Assembly (NCBI GenBank): GCA_964523395.1
Contig: CAZFXS010000004.1
Coordinates: 62,001-126,000 of the forward strand
DNA from: JANYJZ01 sp964523395
GTDB taxonomy: Bacteria; Bacteroidota; Ignavibacteria; UBA10030; SZUA-254
Reading direction: 5' to 3'
Length of the DNA: 64,000 bases
Of the stretch, positions 17,545 to 26,780 are shown in pieces (position 1 is the stretch's first letter; each line of letters opens with the position of its first letter). A model generated the notes under the pieces. It ran no database searches, had not been told where the DNA came from, and saw only the letters and a program-made list of their open reading frames with translations. Position numbers and translations under genes: made by a program.

Positions 17545-19920
17545 ATGATCGGTCAAGCCATATCTCACTATAAGATTCTTGAAAAGCTCGGTGAAGGCGG
17601 CATGGGTGTGGTATATAAGGCCCACGACACCAAGCTTGATCGTGTAGTTGCCTTGAAGTTTCTTCCCCATCACCTCACTGCAAACGATGCCGAAAAAGCC
17701 CGCTTCCTTCAGGAAGCCCGGGCAGCGGCAACACTGAATCATCCGCATGTCTGTACCATTTACCGCATCGATGAACATGATGGTCAGCAGTTTATTGAGA
17801 TGGAATATGTCGAGGGACAAACGCTTCGTAAAAAAATTCCCATCCAGAAACTCGAGGAAGCCCTTGCATATGCGATTCAAATCGGCGAGGCACTAAGTGA
17901 AGCGCATACTAAAGGCATTGTTCACCGCGATGTGAAAGCCGAAAACATGATGGTGAATACAAAGAATCAGATTAAAGTGATGGACTTTGGGCTCGCGAAA
18001 CTAAAAGGCTCTTTAAAACTAACACGTACATCGTCCACTGTCGGCACACTGGCGTATATGGCGCCTGAACAAATCCAGGGAAGCGATGTCGATGCACGAT
18101 CAGATATCTTTTCATTCGGCATCGTGTTGTTTGAAATGCTTGGCGGAAGAACGCCGTTCCGCGGTGAACATGACGCCGCGATGATGTACTCTATTATGAA
18201 TGAAGAGCCGGAGTCAATTCTTAAATATCGTCCCGAACTTCCGACGGAATTTGATCGCATCATTCGTCGCGCCCTCGAAAAAGATCCCGAAGACCGTTAT
18301 CAATCAGTCGCGGATATGATTAGCGAGCTTCGCCGCGAACAGAAGAAGTCGGGCAGAGTTGTCAGGCCAACCGAGCCGGTTCCACAGACTTCACCGGCTA
18401 CACAAACTGTTACTCAGCCATCCGTTGAAATGAAAGCATCTTCCGGCGGAGGAAACAAGAAAATTCTGTTTGGTGTTGGCGCGTTATTAGTGATAGCTGG
18501 TGTCGTTGCTGCATGGTTTCTTCTCGCTGGAAATCAGAGTACAATTGATTCTCTAGCCGTCCTGCCCTTTGAAAATGTTGGTGCAGGAGCAGAGCAAGAG
18601 TATCTTGCAGATGGCGTAACGGAGAGCATTATTAACAATCTTACAAAAATTGCCTCGCTGCGAGTTGTTCCGCGTAGCACTGTCTTTCGTTTTAAAGGGA
18701 AAGATCAGGATATCCAGGACATTGGTTCGAAATTAAATGTCAGCGCTATAATGACCGGGAGAATCACCCATCGCGGCAATGCTCTCGATGTCCAAGTCGA
18801 TCTGATAGACATCAAACGGGAATCCCAGCTCTGGGGGAACCGTTATCAATCGAGCACTGCCGAGTTGCTCACTCTGCAGGAACAGATTACAAAGGATGTT
18901 TCATCAAAACTTGGCATCGGATTTTCCACTGATACTGAAAAGAAGATCACAAAACGTTATACCGACAACACACAGGCATATCAGCTGTATTTGCAGGGCC
19001 GTTATTATTGGAACAAGCGAAGCGCCGTCTCGCTGGAACGTGCTATTGATTATTTCAAACAAGCAGTTACACTCGATTCAACCTACGCGCTCGCGTATTC
19101 AGGATTAGCAGATTGTTACATTGTCCAGTCGCAATATGCCGGTTTACCCACAAGCGTAACCATTCCGCTTACGCAAACAGCGGCACGTAAAGCACTCGAG
19201 CTTGATAATTCATTAGCTGAAGCGCACACGACTCTCGCGTTCAGTTATTTCGAACAATTCAAGTATCAGGAGTCAGAACAGGAATTTAAACTTGCCATTT
19301 CTCTTAACCCCCGCTACCCCACCGCGTATCATTGGTATAATATCCAGCTGTTGAGGACAGGCAGGACAGATGAAGCCGCGGCTATGATTCAGAAGGCATA
19401 CGAGCTTGATCCATATTCACTGGTTATCATACTCAACGTTGGAATCATCCATTCCATCCGTGGACAATTCAATGAAGCGCTCCCGTATTTCGCAAAGGCA
19501 AAGGAACTTGATCCGTCATTTGCTCCAAGTTATGCGTGGGGTGGACTCATATATCACCGAATGGGAAATAATCAGGAAGCTTTTTCCAACCTTCTGAAAG
19601 CAGTGGAGTTGTCAGGACGCTCAGGTGAGACCGTTTCATATCTTGGTTATTTCTATGGTAAAACTGGTAAGCGGGACCAGGCACTAAAATTATTAAATGA
19701 AAATGAGGGCCGCTACAGCGCCGGAACCGGTGCAGCTTATAGTGTCGCCCGTATCTATGTCGGATTGGGAGAAAAAGAAAAAGCTCTTGAATGGCTCGAG
19801 AAAGATTATGAGGACCGCAGCACCTGGATCAATAGTTTGCTGATTGATTTCACAATGGAGCCACTGAAGGACGAGCCACGGTTTGTTGAATTGAAAAGAA
19901 AAGTAGGATTGGTGAAGTAA
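17545..19920 (+). CDS. Transmembrane Ser/Thr kinase K2 with FlgO/TolB-like domain and TPRs
   Basis: 791 residues. The kinase domain (about 9-270) has GEGGMGVV, VALKFLP, HRDVKAEN and DFGLAK, so it should be active. The juxtamembrane RREQKKSGRVV stretch precedes one membrane helix at about 308-327 (ILFGVGALLVIAGVVAAWFL). The outer part has a FlgO/TolB-like domain (SLAVLPFENVGAGAEQEYL) at about 335-460, then TPRs to the end. The kinase domain is almost identical in protein sequence to K3, while the sensor parts differ clearly, which suggests recent duplication with domain exchange or gene conversion. Confidence 0.93.
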   Translation: MIGQAISHYKILEKLGEGGMGVVYKAHDTKLDRVVALKFLPHHLTANDAEKARFLQEARAAATLNHPHVCTIYRIDEHDGQQFIEMEYVEGQTLRKKIPIQKLEEALAYAIQIGEALSEAHTKGIVHRDVKAENMMVNTKNQIKVMDFGLAKLKGSLKLTRTSSTVGTLAYMAPEQIQGSDVDARSDIFSFGIVLFEMLGGRTPFRGEHDAAMMYSIMNEEPESILKYRPELPTEFDRIIRRALEKDPEDRYQSVADMISELRREQKKSGRVVRPTEPVPQTSPATQTVTQPSVEMKASSGGGNKKILFGVGALLVIAGVVAAWFLLAGNQSTIDSLAVLPFENVGAGAEQEYLADGVTESIINNLTKIASLRVVPRSTVFRFKGKDQDIQDIGSKLNVSAIMTGRITHRGNALDVQVDLIDIKRESQLWGNRYQSSTAELLTLQEQITKDVSSKLGIGFSTDTEKKITKRYTDNTQAYQLYLQGRYYWNKRSAVSLERAIDYFKQAVTLDSTYALAYSGLADCYIVQSQYAGLPTSVTIPLTQTAARKALELDNSLAEAHTTLAFSYFEQFKYQESEQEFKLAISLNPRYPTAYHWYNIQLLRTGRTDEAAAMIQKAYELDPYSLVIILNVGIIHSIRGQFNEALPYFAKAKELDPSFAPSYAWGGLIYHRMGNNQEAFSNLLKAVELSGRSGETVSYLGYFYGKTGKRDQALKLLNENEGRYSAGTGAAYSVARIYVGLGEKEKALEWLEKDYEDRSTWINSLLIDFTMEPLKDEPRFVELKRKVGLVK

Positions 19921-19974
19921 TTGATTAATTTAACCATCGGTTCATTGATTCAGTGAATAAATGATACACTTCCT
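19921..19974 (+). repeat. Kinase-array spacer repeat K2-K3 (short copy)
   Basis: Shortened member of the spacer family, with GGTTCATTGATTCAGTGAATAA followed by ATGATAC, directly before the GTG start of K3. Confidence 0.65.
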
Positions 19975-22344
19975 GTGATCGGACAAACAATATCCCACTA
20001 TAAGATACTCGAGAAACTTGGCGAAGGGGGCATGGGAGTGGTGTATAAGGCCCACGATACCCAGCTTGATCGCGTGGTGGCATTAAAGTTTCTTCCTCAT
20101 CACCTCACCGCAAACGATGCCGAAAAAGCCCGATTCCTGCAGGAAGCCAGAGCGGCTGCTACACTTAATCACCAGCATGTCTGTACCATTTACCGGATCG
20201 ATGAACATGACGATCAGCAGTTTATTGAGATGGAATATGTCGAAGGGCAAACCCTCCGCAAGAAGATTCCCATTCAGAAACTCGAGGAAGTGCTTGCCTA
20301 CGCAATCCAGATCGGTGAAGCTTTAAGCGAAGCTCATACCAAAGGCATTGTGCACCGCGATGTGAAAGCGGAAAACATCATGGTGAATACAAAGAACCAG
20401 ATCAAGGTGATGGATTTCGGACTCGCTAAACTGAAAGGTTCGCTCAAACTTACCAAAACTTCTTCGACTGTGGGAACACTTGCCTACATGGCGCCGGAGC
20501 AAATCCAGGGCAGTGATGTCGATGCACGCTCGGACATCTTTTCTTACGGTATCGTGTTATTCGAAATGCTCGCGGGAAAAACTCCATTCCGCGGCGAACA
20601 TGACGCCGCGATGATGTATTCCATCGTGAACGAAGAACCTGAGTCAATACTTAAGTACCGTCCTGAGCTTCCGGCCGATTTCGACCGTATTATTCGTCGT
20701 GCCCTCGAGAAAGACCCTGAAGACCGTTACCAATCTATCGCAGATATGATCAGCGAGCTTCGCCGTGAGCAAAAGAAGTCGGGCAGGGTTGTGAGACCAA
20801 CCGAGCCGGTTCAACAGACTTCGCATGCAGCACAAACGATTGTGCAGCCTTCTGCTGAGCTAAGAACATCTTCCGGCGGCAGAAACAAAAAGATTCTGTT
20901 TGGCGTTGGCGCATTCGTTGCGCTAACCTGTGCCGTTATCGTATGGCTGCTCTTTCCAGGAAAACAAGGCACCATCGATTCACTCGCCGTTCTACCGTTC
21001 GTTAATGCTGCAAACGATCCAAACTCGGATTATCTCAGCGATGGAATAACCGAGAGCCTCATCAACGGATTGTCACAACTATCGAATCTCACTGTTATGT
21101 CTCGGAGCTCGGTTTTTCAGTTCAAGGGAAAGGGTACCGATCCGCAACAGGCAGGAAAGACACTGGGAGTAAGAGCCGTGCTCACCGGAAGAGTAACGCA
21201 GCGGGGTGACGACTTGATCATAAGCACGGAATTGGTGGATGTCTCCAATAATAGTCATCTTTGGGGAGAACAATACAACAGGAAACTTACGGACATTCTC
21301 GTTGTTCAGAATGAAATCTCACGGGAGATCTCAAATGCGTTAAGCCTCAAACTAGGGAGAGATGATGAGCAAAATCTTGAAAAAAAATCGACAGAGAATA
21401 CCGAAGCGTATCAATTCTATCTGAAGGGGAGATATTACTGGAACAAGAGAACTCTGGAGGACCTCAACACAGCACTTACCTATTTTCGGCAGGCAATTGA
21501 TAAGGATCCCAACTACGCGCTTGCTCATCTTGGACTTGCAGAAACGTACTGCGTTCTTCCGGGTTACGGAGATGTACAATTTCGAGAAACCTACCGCCTT
21601 GCCAAAGCCGCCGCACAGCAGGCGCTCAAGATTGATCCGACACTGGGAGAGGCATACGCGACCATCGGCTACGTTGAAGGCGAAGGCGACTGGGATTGGA
21701 AATCAGCAGATGAACACTTCAAGAAAGCCGTCACACTCAAGCCAAACTACGCCACAGCCCACCATTGGTACGGAGTCTTTCTTTCCGGAATGGGCCGTGA
21801 GAAAGAAGCTGAGCGCGAATTGCTCAGGGCGCTTGAGCTTGATCCACTCTCGCTGATTGTGGGCGCCAACGTTGGATGGATGTATTATCTGGCAGGACGG
21901 TATGACGACGCCATCGCAGCAGCGCAAAACACGCTGCAGCTTGCTCCAAACTTCGGTGTTGCACATTCGGTTCTCGCGGTTTCGTATCAACAATTGCGCA
22001 AGTATGACAAGTCAATTGAACATCATCTCAAAGCTGAAGAAGACCTGCATGAATACGTATGGCCTGATTTGGCTGCCACCTACGCCGCTGCGGGGCAAAA
22101 ACAGGATGCATTGGTATACATCCGGAGAATGAATGAGCAACCCAGGCTCAGCACCACGTATGCCGGTATGGCCATGGCATATGCAGCATTGGGAGATAAG
22201 GACAAGGCATTTAGTATGCTGGACCAGGCGTATGAGAATGGAGACTACTATATAACTTTTCTGAAGACTGAACCCCGGTTCGATCCGTTACGTTCAGACC
22301 CCCGCTTCAAGGCTCTTTTGAAAAGAGCAAATCTCGAAGATTGA
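19975..22344 (+). CDS. Transmembrane Ser/Thr kinase K3 with FlgO/TolB-like domain and TPRs (GTG start)
   Basis: 789 residues, starting at GTG in the place where the other kinases have ATG (product MIGQTISHYK). Kinase motifs GEGGMGVV, VALKFLP, HRDVKAEN and DFGLAK are intact. One membrane helix lies at about 306-326 (LFGVGAFVALTCAVIVWLLF), followed by a FlgO/TolB-like domain (SLAVLPFVNAANDPNSDYLS) and TPRs. The C-terminal half is most like that of K13 (LWGEQYNRKLTDILVVQ), although the kinase half is most like K2. It is followed 11 nt later by K4, without the usual spacer. Confidence 0.92.
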   Translation: MIGQTISHYKILEKLGEGGMGVVYKAHDTQLDRVVALKFLPHHLTANDAEKARFLQEARAAATLNHQHVCTIYRIDEHDDQQFIEMEYVEGQTLRKKIPIQKLEEVLAYAIQIGEALSEAHTKGIVHRDVKAENIMVNTKNQIKVMDFGLAKLKGSLKLTKTSSTVGTLAYMAPEQIQGSDVDARSDIFSYGIVLFEMLAGKTPFRGEHDAAMMYSIVNEEPESILKYRPELPADFDRIIRRALEKDPEDRYQSIADMISELRREQKKSGRVVRPTEPVQQTSHAAQTIVQPSAELRTSSGGRNKKILFGVGAFVALTCAVIVWLLFPGKQGTIDSLAVLPFVNAANDPNSDYLSDGITESLINGLSQLSNLTVMSRSSVFQFKGKGTDPQQAGKTLGVRAVLTGRVTQRGDDLIISTELVDVSNNSHLWGEQYNRKLTDILVVQNEISREISNALSLKLGRDDEQNLEKKSTENTEAYQFYLKGRYYWNKRTLEDLNTALTYFRQAIDKDPNYALAHLGLAETYCVLPGYGDVQFRETYRLAKAAAQQALKIDPTLGEAYATIGYVEGEGDWDWKSADEHFKKAVTLKPNYATAHHWYGVFLSGMGREKEAERELLRALELDPLSLIVGANVGWMYYLAGRYDDAIAAAQNTLQLAPNFGVAHSVLAVSYQQLRKYDKSIEHHLKAEEDLHEYVWPDLAATYAAAGQKQDALVYIRRMNEQPRLSTTYAGMAMAYAALGDKDKAFSMLDQAYENGDYYITFLKTEPRFDPLRSDPRFKALLKRANLED

Positions 22345-22355
22345 AGAATGCCTTT

Positions 22356-25319
22356 ATGATTGGTCAGACTATCTCGCACTATAAAATTCTCGAAAAACTT
22401 GGTGAAGGCGGCATGGGGGTAGTGTACAAGGCACATGACACAACCCTCGATCGTCACGTCGCGCTGAAGTTCCTCCCCCATTACCTCACATCCGACGCGA
22501 CAGAGAAAGAGCGCTTTTACCATGAAGCGCGCGCCGCGTCTTCACTCAATCATCCCAACACCACAACTATACATGAAATCGCCGAACATGACGGGCGACT
22601 CTACATCGCAATGGAGTTTGTGGATGGGATGACATTAAAGAATCTCATTTCTGCGGAACCACTCCCTATTAAAAAAGTTCTCGATATAGCTATCCAGGCG
22701 TGTGACGGCTTGTCGGCTGCACATGAAAAACGGATTGTGCATCGTGATATTAAATCTGATAATATCATGGTAACCGCAAAAGGCCAGGTGAAAATCACCG
22801 ACTTCGGACTGGCAAAAGTAAAAGGTTCGACAAAACTTACCAAAGCCGGATCGACCATCGGCACCGCAGCATATATGTCACCCGAGCAGGCGCAGGGCGA
22901 AGAAGTCGATCATCGTTCCGATATTTTTTCGTTTGGTGTAGTGCTCTATGAATTATTGACAGGCAAACTTCCCTTCCGCGGCGAGCATCAGGCTGCGCTC
23001 ATGTATTCGCTCATGAATGAAGACCCTCAGCCAGTTGCCCGTTTCAATGACAAAGTTTCTCCCGATCTTGAACGGATTGTTTACAAAGCACTGATGAAGG
23101 ACAAGGATGAACGCTATCAGCATATCGATGATATACTCGCCGACCTCAGGCGGGAAAGAAAAGGTTTGGAATACGCGCACGCTGGTTACGTGCGTACATC
23201 CACGATGCAGATCCCTGTTGAACAACCCAAAGCGAAAAGCAGTCTGCTGAAATATGGTATAGCTGCCGGGACGGTCATTGCACTGGTTATTCTTGCACTG
23301 ATTTTTAATCCGTTCAACCTGGAAGTGAGTACGCAAAAATCAAGCGCGGAGACTGAAAAGAAATCTCTCGCTGTCCTCTATTTCCAGAATATCGCTAACC
23401 CAGAAGACAAGAACCACACCGGCGACATGCTTGCCGATCTGTTGATTACATCCCTTTCCCAATCCAACAGCATCGAAGTCATCAGCAGAGAACGGTTGTA
23501 CGATATTCAAAAAGAACTTCAGGCTGATGCAAAAACAATCTCTCCGGATATGGCAACAAAAGTCGCACAACGGGCAGGCGTTTCAACCATGCTACTTGGC
23601 AGTATCCTCCAGGAAGAACCGATGCTGATGGTGACAACACGGCTCATCAATGTGCAGACAGGAAAAATCATTAATTCCCAGCGATTGACCGGTTATACCG
23701 CGCAACAGATATTTGAACTGGTGGATGCGTTATCGGGCCTTGTGCAGAACCAATTCAGCGGCTCGACTGGGCCTGAGACAAAATCGATCGCCGCTGTCAC
23801 AACAAAATCGCCTGAAGCATATCGTTCATATCTCGAAGGCGTTGAGTTAAATAGTAAATTCTATTATGCTGAAGCACACGCAGCCTTCAGAAGAGCCATC
23901 GAATTAGACAGCACGTTCGCTATGGCGTATTTGGCGCTAGGCACCGCAGTGGGCGAAATCAGTAGTACTGAGCGAAAAGCCTCCCTGACGAAGGCGCATG
24001 CTCTCAGCAACAACCTCCCTGACCGCGAACGGCTTCTTATTCAGGCGGCATATGTCCACGATATTGAGAAAGATCCGGTAAGGTCTGCCGCACTTCTGGA
24101 GCAATATATTGTCAAATTTCCACGTGAACAGCGAGCATATATCAGGCTTTCTCGTGTGTATGGAAATGATATAATCAACTTACAAAAAATGATTGAAACG
24201 CTGCAAAGAGGGCTTCGGGTTGATTCGCTCGAAAAAAATCTCTGGAATCTGCTTGGATATGCATACGCCGCAGATAACAGAAGCGATAAGGCTCATGCAG
24301 CGATCAATAACTATCTCACGATAGCACCTGCCGAACCGAACCCATATGACACCAAAGGAGACATCTATCTGGTGTCCGGTAATACGGATTCTGCTATATT
24401 TTCATGGCAGAAAGCGATCTCATTCCGCAGTACTTTTGCCAGCAGCAGGAAAATTGCGTTTCAGTATCTCGTGCGTGGAGATCTTCAGAACTATGAAAAA
24501 TGGATTTCGCAGTATGCCGCCTCACAAAGTGAAGACGCATTTTTTTGGAAAGAACTCATCCCCGTGATGAAGGCACTACATCAGGGAAAATTGACCGAAG
24601 CGTTGAACACCGGAATTGAATTGCTTCGTACTCACCAGAAAGAGAAACGCTCCAGCATAATATTGGATGACTACTATTATCTCCTTGATATCTCCGATGA
24701 GCTCGGGGATGCGGCCATGGCTGAAGCATATGCCCGCCTTATTGTTGCGGAAAGAGCGAAGGACAGTACAGATTTGACTGGCGGCAAGATCGACCTCGCT
24801 TACGCGTTATTGAAGGCACGAAAGACTGACGCGGCACGAAACGAAATAGCCGGACTCCGAAAGAATTTTGATAAGTTCGGAAAACGCGACCAATCTTCAA
24901 TTGAATATTTTGAAGCACTCGTTGCGTTTGAAGCACAACAATACGACGTGGCGTTAAAACAATTTGACAATGCCCTTTCTCTGTACTATCGAGTGAGAAT
25001 GCCGCAGATGTATCGCGGTATCTGCCTTCTGAAAACTGGCCGCACCGAGGAAGCCATCGAGGAGTTTTCTCGTACAACATGGTATTCACCCATCGGCAAC
25101 AGATCGTTTGACACCGAAGACTTTATCTATGGTTATCGGTGGCCGTTCCATTCTGTCCGCGCGCATTACTGGCTCGGCGTCGCGTATGAACAGCAGGGGC
25201 AAAAAGACAAAGCTGTAAAAGCTTATAAAAAGTTTCTGGATACATGGAAGGATGCCGACTTTGAGTCTCACGAACTGGACGACGCGAAAGCCCGGCTTTC
25301 AAAATTGACTGCAAGCTGA
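22356..25319 (+). CDS. Transmembrane Ser/Thr kinase K4 with long TPR sensor region
   Basis: 987 residues, the longest kinase here. The frame is open to a TTG at 22341, but the ATG at 22356 gives the family start MIGQTISHYKIL. Motifs are GEGGMGVV, VALKFLP, HRDIKSDN and DFGLAKVKG. One membrane helix lies at about 298-318 (GIAAGTVIALVILALIF), then a FlgO-like domain (SLAVLYFQNIANPEDKNHTG, about 330-460) that differs from those of K1-K3, then a long TPR region to the end. It lies 11 nt after K3 and is probably translated from the same message. Confidence 0.92.
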   Translation: MIGQTISHYKILEKLGEGGMGVVYKAHDTTLDRHVALKFLPHYLTSDATEKERFYHEARAASSLNHPNTTTIHEIAEHDGRLYIAMEFVDGMTLKNLISAEPLPIKKVLDIAIQACDGLSAAHEKRIVHRDIKSDNIMVTAKGQVKITDFGLAKVKGSTKLTKAGSTIGTAAYMSPEQAQGEEVDHRSDIFSFGVVLYELLTGKLPFRGEHQAALMYSLMNEDPQPVARFNDKVSPDLERIVYKALMKDKDERYQHIDDILADLRRERKGLEYAHAGYVRTSTMQIPVEQPKAKSSLLKYGIAAGTVIALVILALIFNPFNLEVSTQKSSAETEKKSLAVLYFQNIANPEDKNHTGDMLADLLITSLSQSNSIEVISRERLYDIQKELQADAKTISPDMATKVAQRAGVSTMLLGSILQEEPMLMVTTRLINVQTGKIINSQRLTGYTAQQIFELVDALSGLVQNQFSGSTGPETKSIAAVTTKSPEAYRSYLEGVELNSKFYYAEAHAAFRRAIELDSTFAMAYLALGTAVGEISSTERKASLTKAHALSNNLPDRERLLIQAAYVHDIEKDPVRSAALLEQYIVKFPREQRAYIRLSRVYGNDIINLQKMIETLQRGLRVDSLEKNLWNLLGYAYAADNRSDKAHAAINNYLTIAPAEPNPYDTKGDIYLVSGNTDSAIFSWQKAISFRSTFASSRKIAFQYLVRGDLQNYEKWISQYAASQSEDAFFWKELIPVMKALHQGKLTEALNTGIELLRTHQKEKRSSIILDDYYYLLDISDELGDAAMAEAYARLIVAERAKDSTDLTGGKIDLAYALLKARKTDAARNEIAGLRKNFDKFGKRDQSSIEYFEALVAFEAQQYDVALKQFDNALSLYYRVRMPQMYRGICLLKTGRTEEAIEEFSRTTWYSPIGNRSFDTEDFIYGYRWPFHSVRAHYWLGVAYEQQGQKDKAVKAYKKFLDTWKDADFESHELDDAKARLSKLTAS

Positions 25320-25425
25320 TTCATATTGAATAGTACCGCACCAGACCTTCTCCCTCCCCTGCTTCTCATCAGCGAATCTCGTCTGTTTTTTTCAGTACTG
25401 TCCTAATTTGAAATTTCTCGAGCCT

Positions 25426-25462
25426 CGTCATGGTTTCCCGCTCTGCGGGACTCACCATGACG
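25426..25462. repeat. REP-like hairpin CGTCATGGT...ACCATGACG
   Basis: Perfect 9-nt outer arms (25426-25434, 25454-25462), with an inner CCCGC/GCGGG stem and a 3-nt loop. It resembles dispersed palindromic repeats common in related genomes. It could also help end transcription after K4. Confidence 0.6.
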
Positions 25463-25470
25463 GTAAGCAT

Positions 25471-25494
25471 CACCCTGATCGGAGTCGAAGGGTA
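25471..25494. repeat. CACCCTG(A)-CGGAGTCGAAGGG-type short repeat
   Basis: Matches, with one or two changes, a short interspersed palindromic word often seen in Bacteroidota intergenic regions. It lies 8 nt after the previous hairpin. Confidence 0.4.
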
Positions 25495-25622
25495 TTTCAG
25501 GTAAAAGTAGACCATTACTTTCTATTCCTTCCACATCATTTCCCTCAGGTCAGCAAACAGGAAGGAACGATTTACCCGTTTTACGTTCATTCAAATATTT
25601 TTTCCAAAACTCCGTTACTTCG

Positions 25623-25653
25623 TTGATCGTTCACAATAAAATGTGTACATTTA
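25623..25653 (+). promoter_or_regulatory. Predicted promoter of the DUF4382-like lipoprotein
   Basis: TTG (25623-25625), a 20-nt gap and TACATTTA (25646-25653), a very good match to the local TTG-N20-TAnnTTTA pattern, 35 nt before the ATG. Confidence 0.55.
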
Positions 25654-25688
25654 CAGTGACAATTTATTTTAAACATAGGGATTACACG

Positions 25689-26516
25689 ATGAAAAAGAAT
25701 GGTTTATATACTTCAATCTTGTTTCTTTTGGCAGTGACAACAGGATTGATGATTTCCGGGTGTACAAAAGATGTTCCCACAGAACCCGTTCAATCTGCAA
25801 CTCCGACTGTCGGTATGTCGGTTTCCTTTTCCGGAGCCGGATCAGCCGAACAGCCGAGAGATCTTGGTGTACTGTTTACAGATTCACTGCACATCGACAG
25901 CGCAATTGTTGTCTTCTCACGGATTAAATTTCTTGCCCACGCTGATTCCGAAGCTGTTGATTCCAGCGATGACGATCATGATTCGGATGATCACGATTCA
26001 GATGATGATGAGGAGAGTGTTTCATTCAAGGGACCATTTGTCGTCCACGTCTACGACACGGTTGCGATCGATCTAGGAAAGAAAGAGCTGCCTGCCGGAA
26101 CGTATGACGGAATAAAATTCAATATTCACAAGCTGAAACAGCATGAACACCACAAACACTGCAAGAAGCGCCATCAATATGATGAGTGGGATGATCCGTC
26201 AGTCGTTGGATCGAGTATCATTGTGTGGGGATCCGTCTATAAAGACAGCGCATGGCAGCAGTTTAAATTCCGTTTCAATGGAAATCTCGAATTTAAGATC
26301 AAAGGTGATTTTGTTGTCCCCGCAACAACAAGTACTGTCAACATCGCGTTGCACTTTGATATGGGCTCGTGGTTCAGGAATCCGCACGACGGGACACTTC
26401 TTGATCCGACAGATACCTCGCGCCGCAATGTCAAGCTGATCAGACAGGCAATCCGCGCGTCGTTCAATCATTGCAGGAGCGGACACGACAGCGGTGATGG
26501 CCACCATGGAGACTAA
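25689..26516 (+). CDS. Secreted lipoprotein, DUF4382-like, with Asp/His-rich loop
   Basis: 275 residues. The frame is open to 25623, but the predicted promoter covers that part, and the ATG at 25689 gives a classic lipoprotein signal (MKKNGLYTSILFLLAVTTGLMISGC) with Cys near residue 25. The body (VGMSVSFSG, SLHIDSAIVVFSRIKFLAH, ELPAGTYDGIKFNIHKLK) resembles DUF4382 domains, which have a transthyretin-like beta fold. An acidic loop rich in Asp, His and Ser (DSSDDDHDSDDHDSDDDEE) at about 94-112 and a His-rich C-terminus suggest metal binding, which is inference. It has its own promoter and terminator inside the kinase array. Confidence 0.82.
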   Translation: MKKNGLYTSILFLLAVTTGLMISGCTKDVPTEPVQSATPTVGMSVSFSGAGSAEQPRDLGVLFTDSLHIDSAIVVFSRIKFLAHADSEAVDSSDDDHDSDDHDSDDDEESVSFKGPFVVHVYDTVAIDLGKKELPAGTYDGIKFNIHKLKQHEHHKHCKKRHQYDEWDDPSVVGSSIIVWGSVYKDSAWQQFKFRFNGNLEFKIKGDFVVPATTSTVNIALHFDMGSWFRNPHDGTLLDPTDTSRRNVKLIRQAIRASFNHCRSGHDSGDGHHGD

Positions 26517-26549
26517 CCGGCAAAATTAAACCTGAGCTGTGTTTTATGG

Positions 26550-26584
26550 GCCCGCGGCATAGCGTCCGCGGGCTTATTATTTTG
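26550..26584 (+). terminator. Rho-independent terminator after the lipoprotein gene
   Basis: Perfect 8-bp stem GCCCGCGG/CCGCGGGC (26550-26557, 26566-26573) with an 8-nt loop, followed by TTATTATTTT. Confidence 0.8.
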
Positions 26585-26673
26585 ATGAAAACGCGACAAA
26601 ATTCCTGTTTTTCATTTTCCTTCCTATTTCCTTACAGGTCGACCACAAGTATCCCGGAGAAATTTTTGTCCTC

Positions 26674-26704
26674 TTGAATCTCCACTATATTATACCTATT
26701 TTAA
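26674..26704 (+). promoter_or_regulatory. Predicted promoter for the K5-K8 block
   Basis: TTG (26674-26676), a 20-nt gap and TATTTTAA (26697-26704), 77 nt before K5. It lies after the strong terminator, so a new transcription unit should start here. Confidence 0.45.
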
Positions 26705-26780
26705 TCAGTTTATTTACCAGTGGAGAATTGCACACTTTCATTTTTGTTTACCAATCAACGGAAACAATAACAGGACTTTC

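Larger units (their letters stand above)
25320..25622. other. Non-coding gap with two palindromic repeats
   Basis: No gene seen. It contains the hairpin at 25426-25462 and the CACCCTG-type element at 25471-25494. The array spacer repeat is absent here. Confidence 0.5.

Noticed and set aside
22341..22355. TTG start giving K4 five extra residues
   Set aside because: The ATG at 22356 matches the invariant family N-terminus MIGQTISHYK.
25623..25688. Upstream extension of the lipoprotein gene to 25623
   Set aside because: The extension covers the predicted promoter, and the lipoprotein signal begins at 25689.
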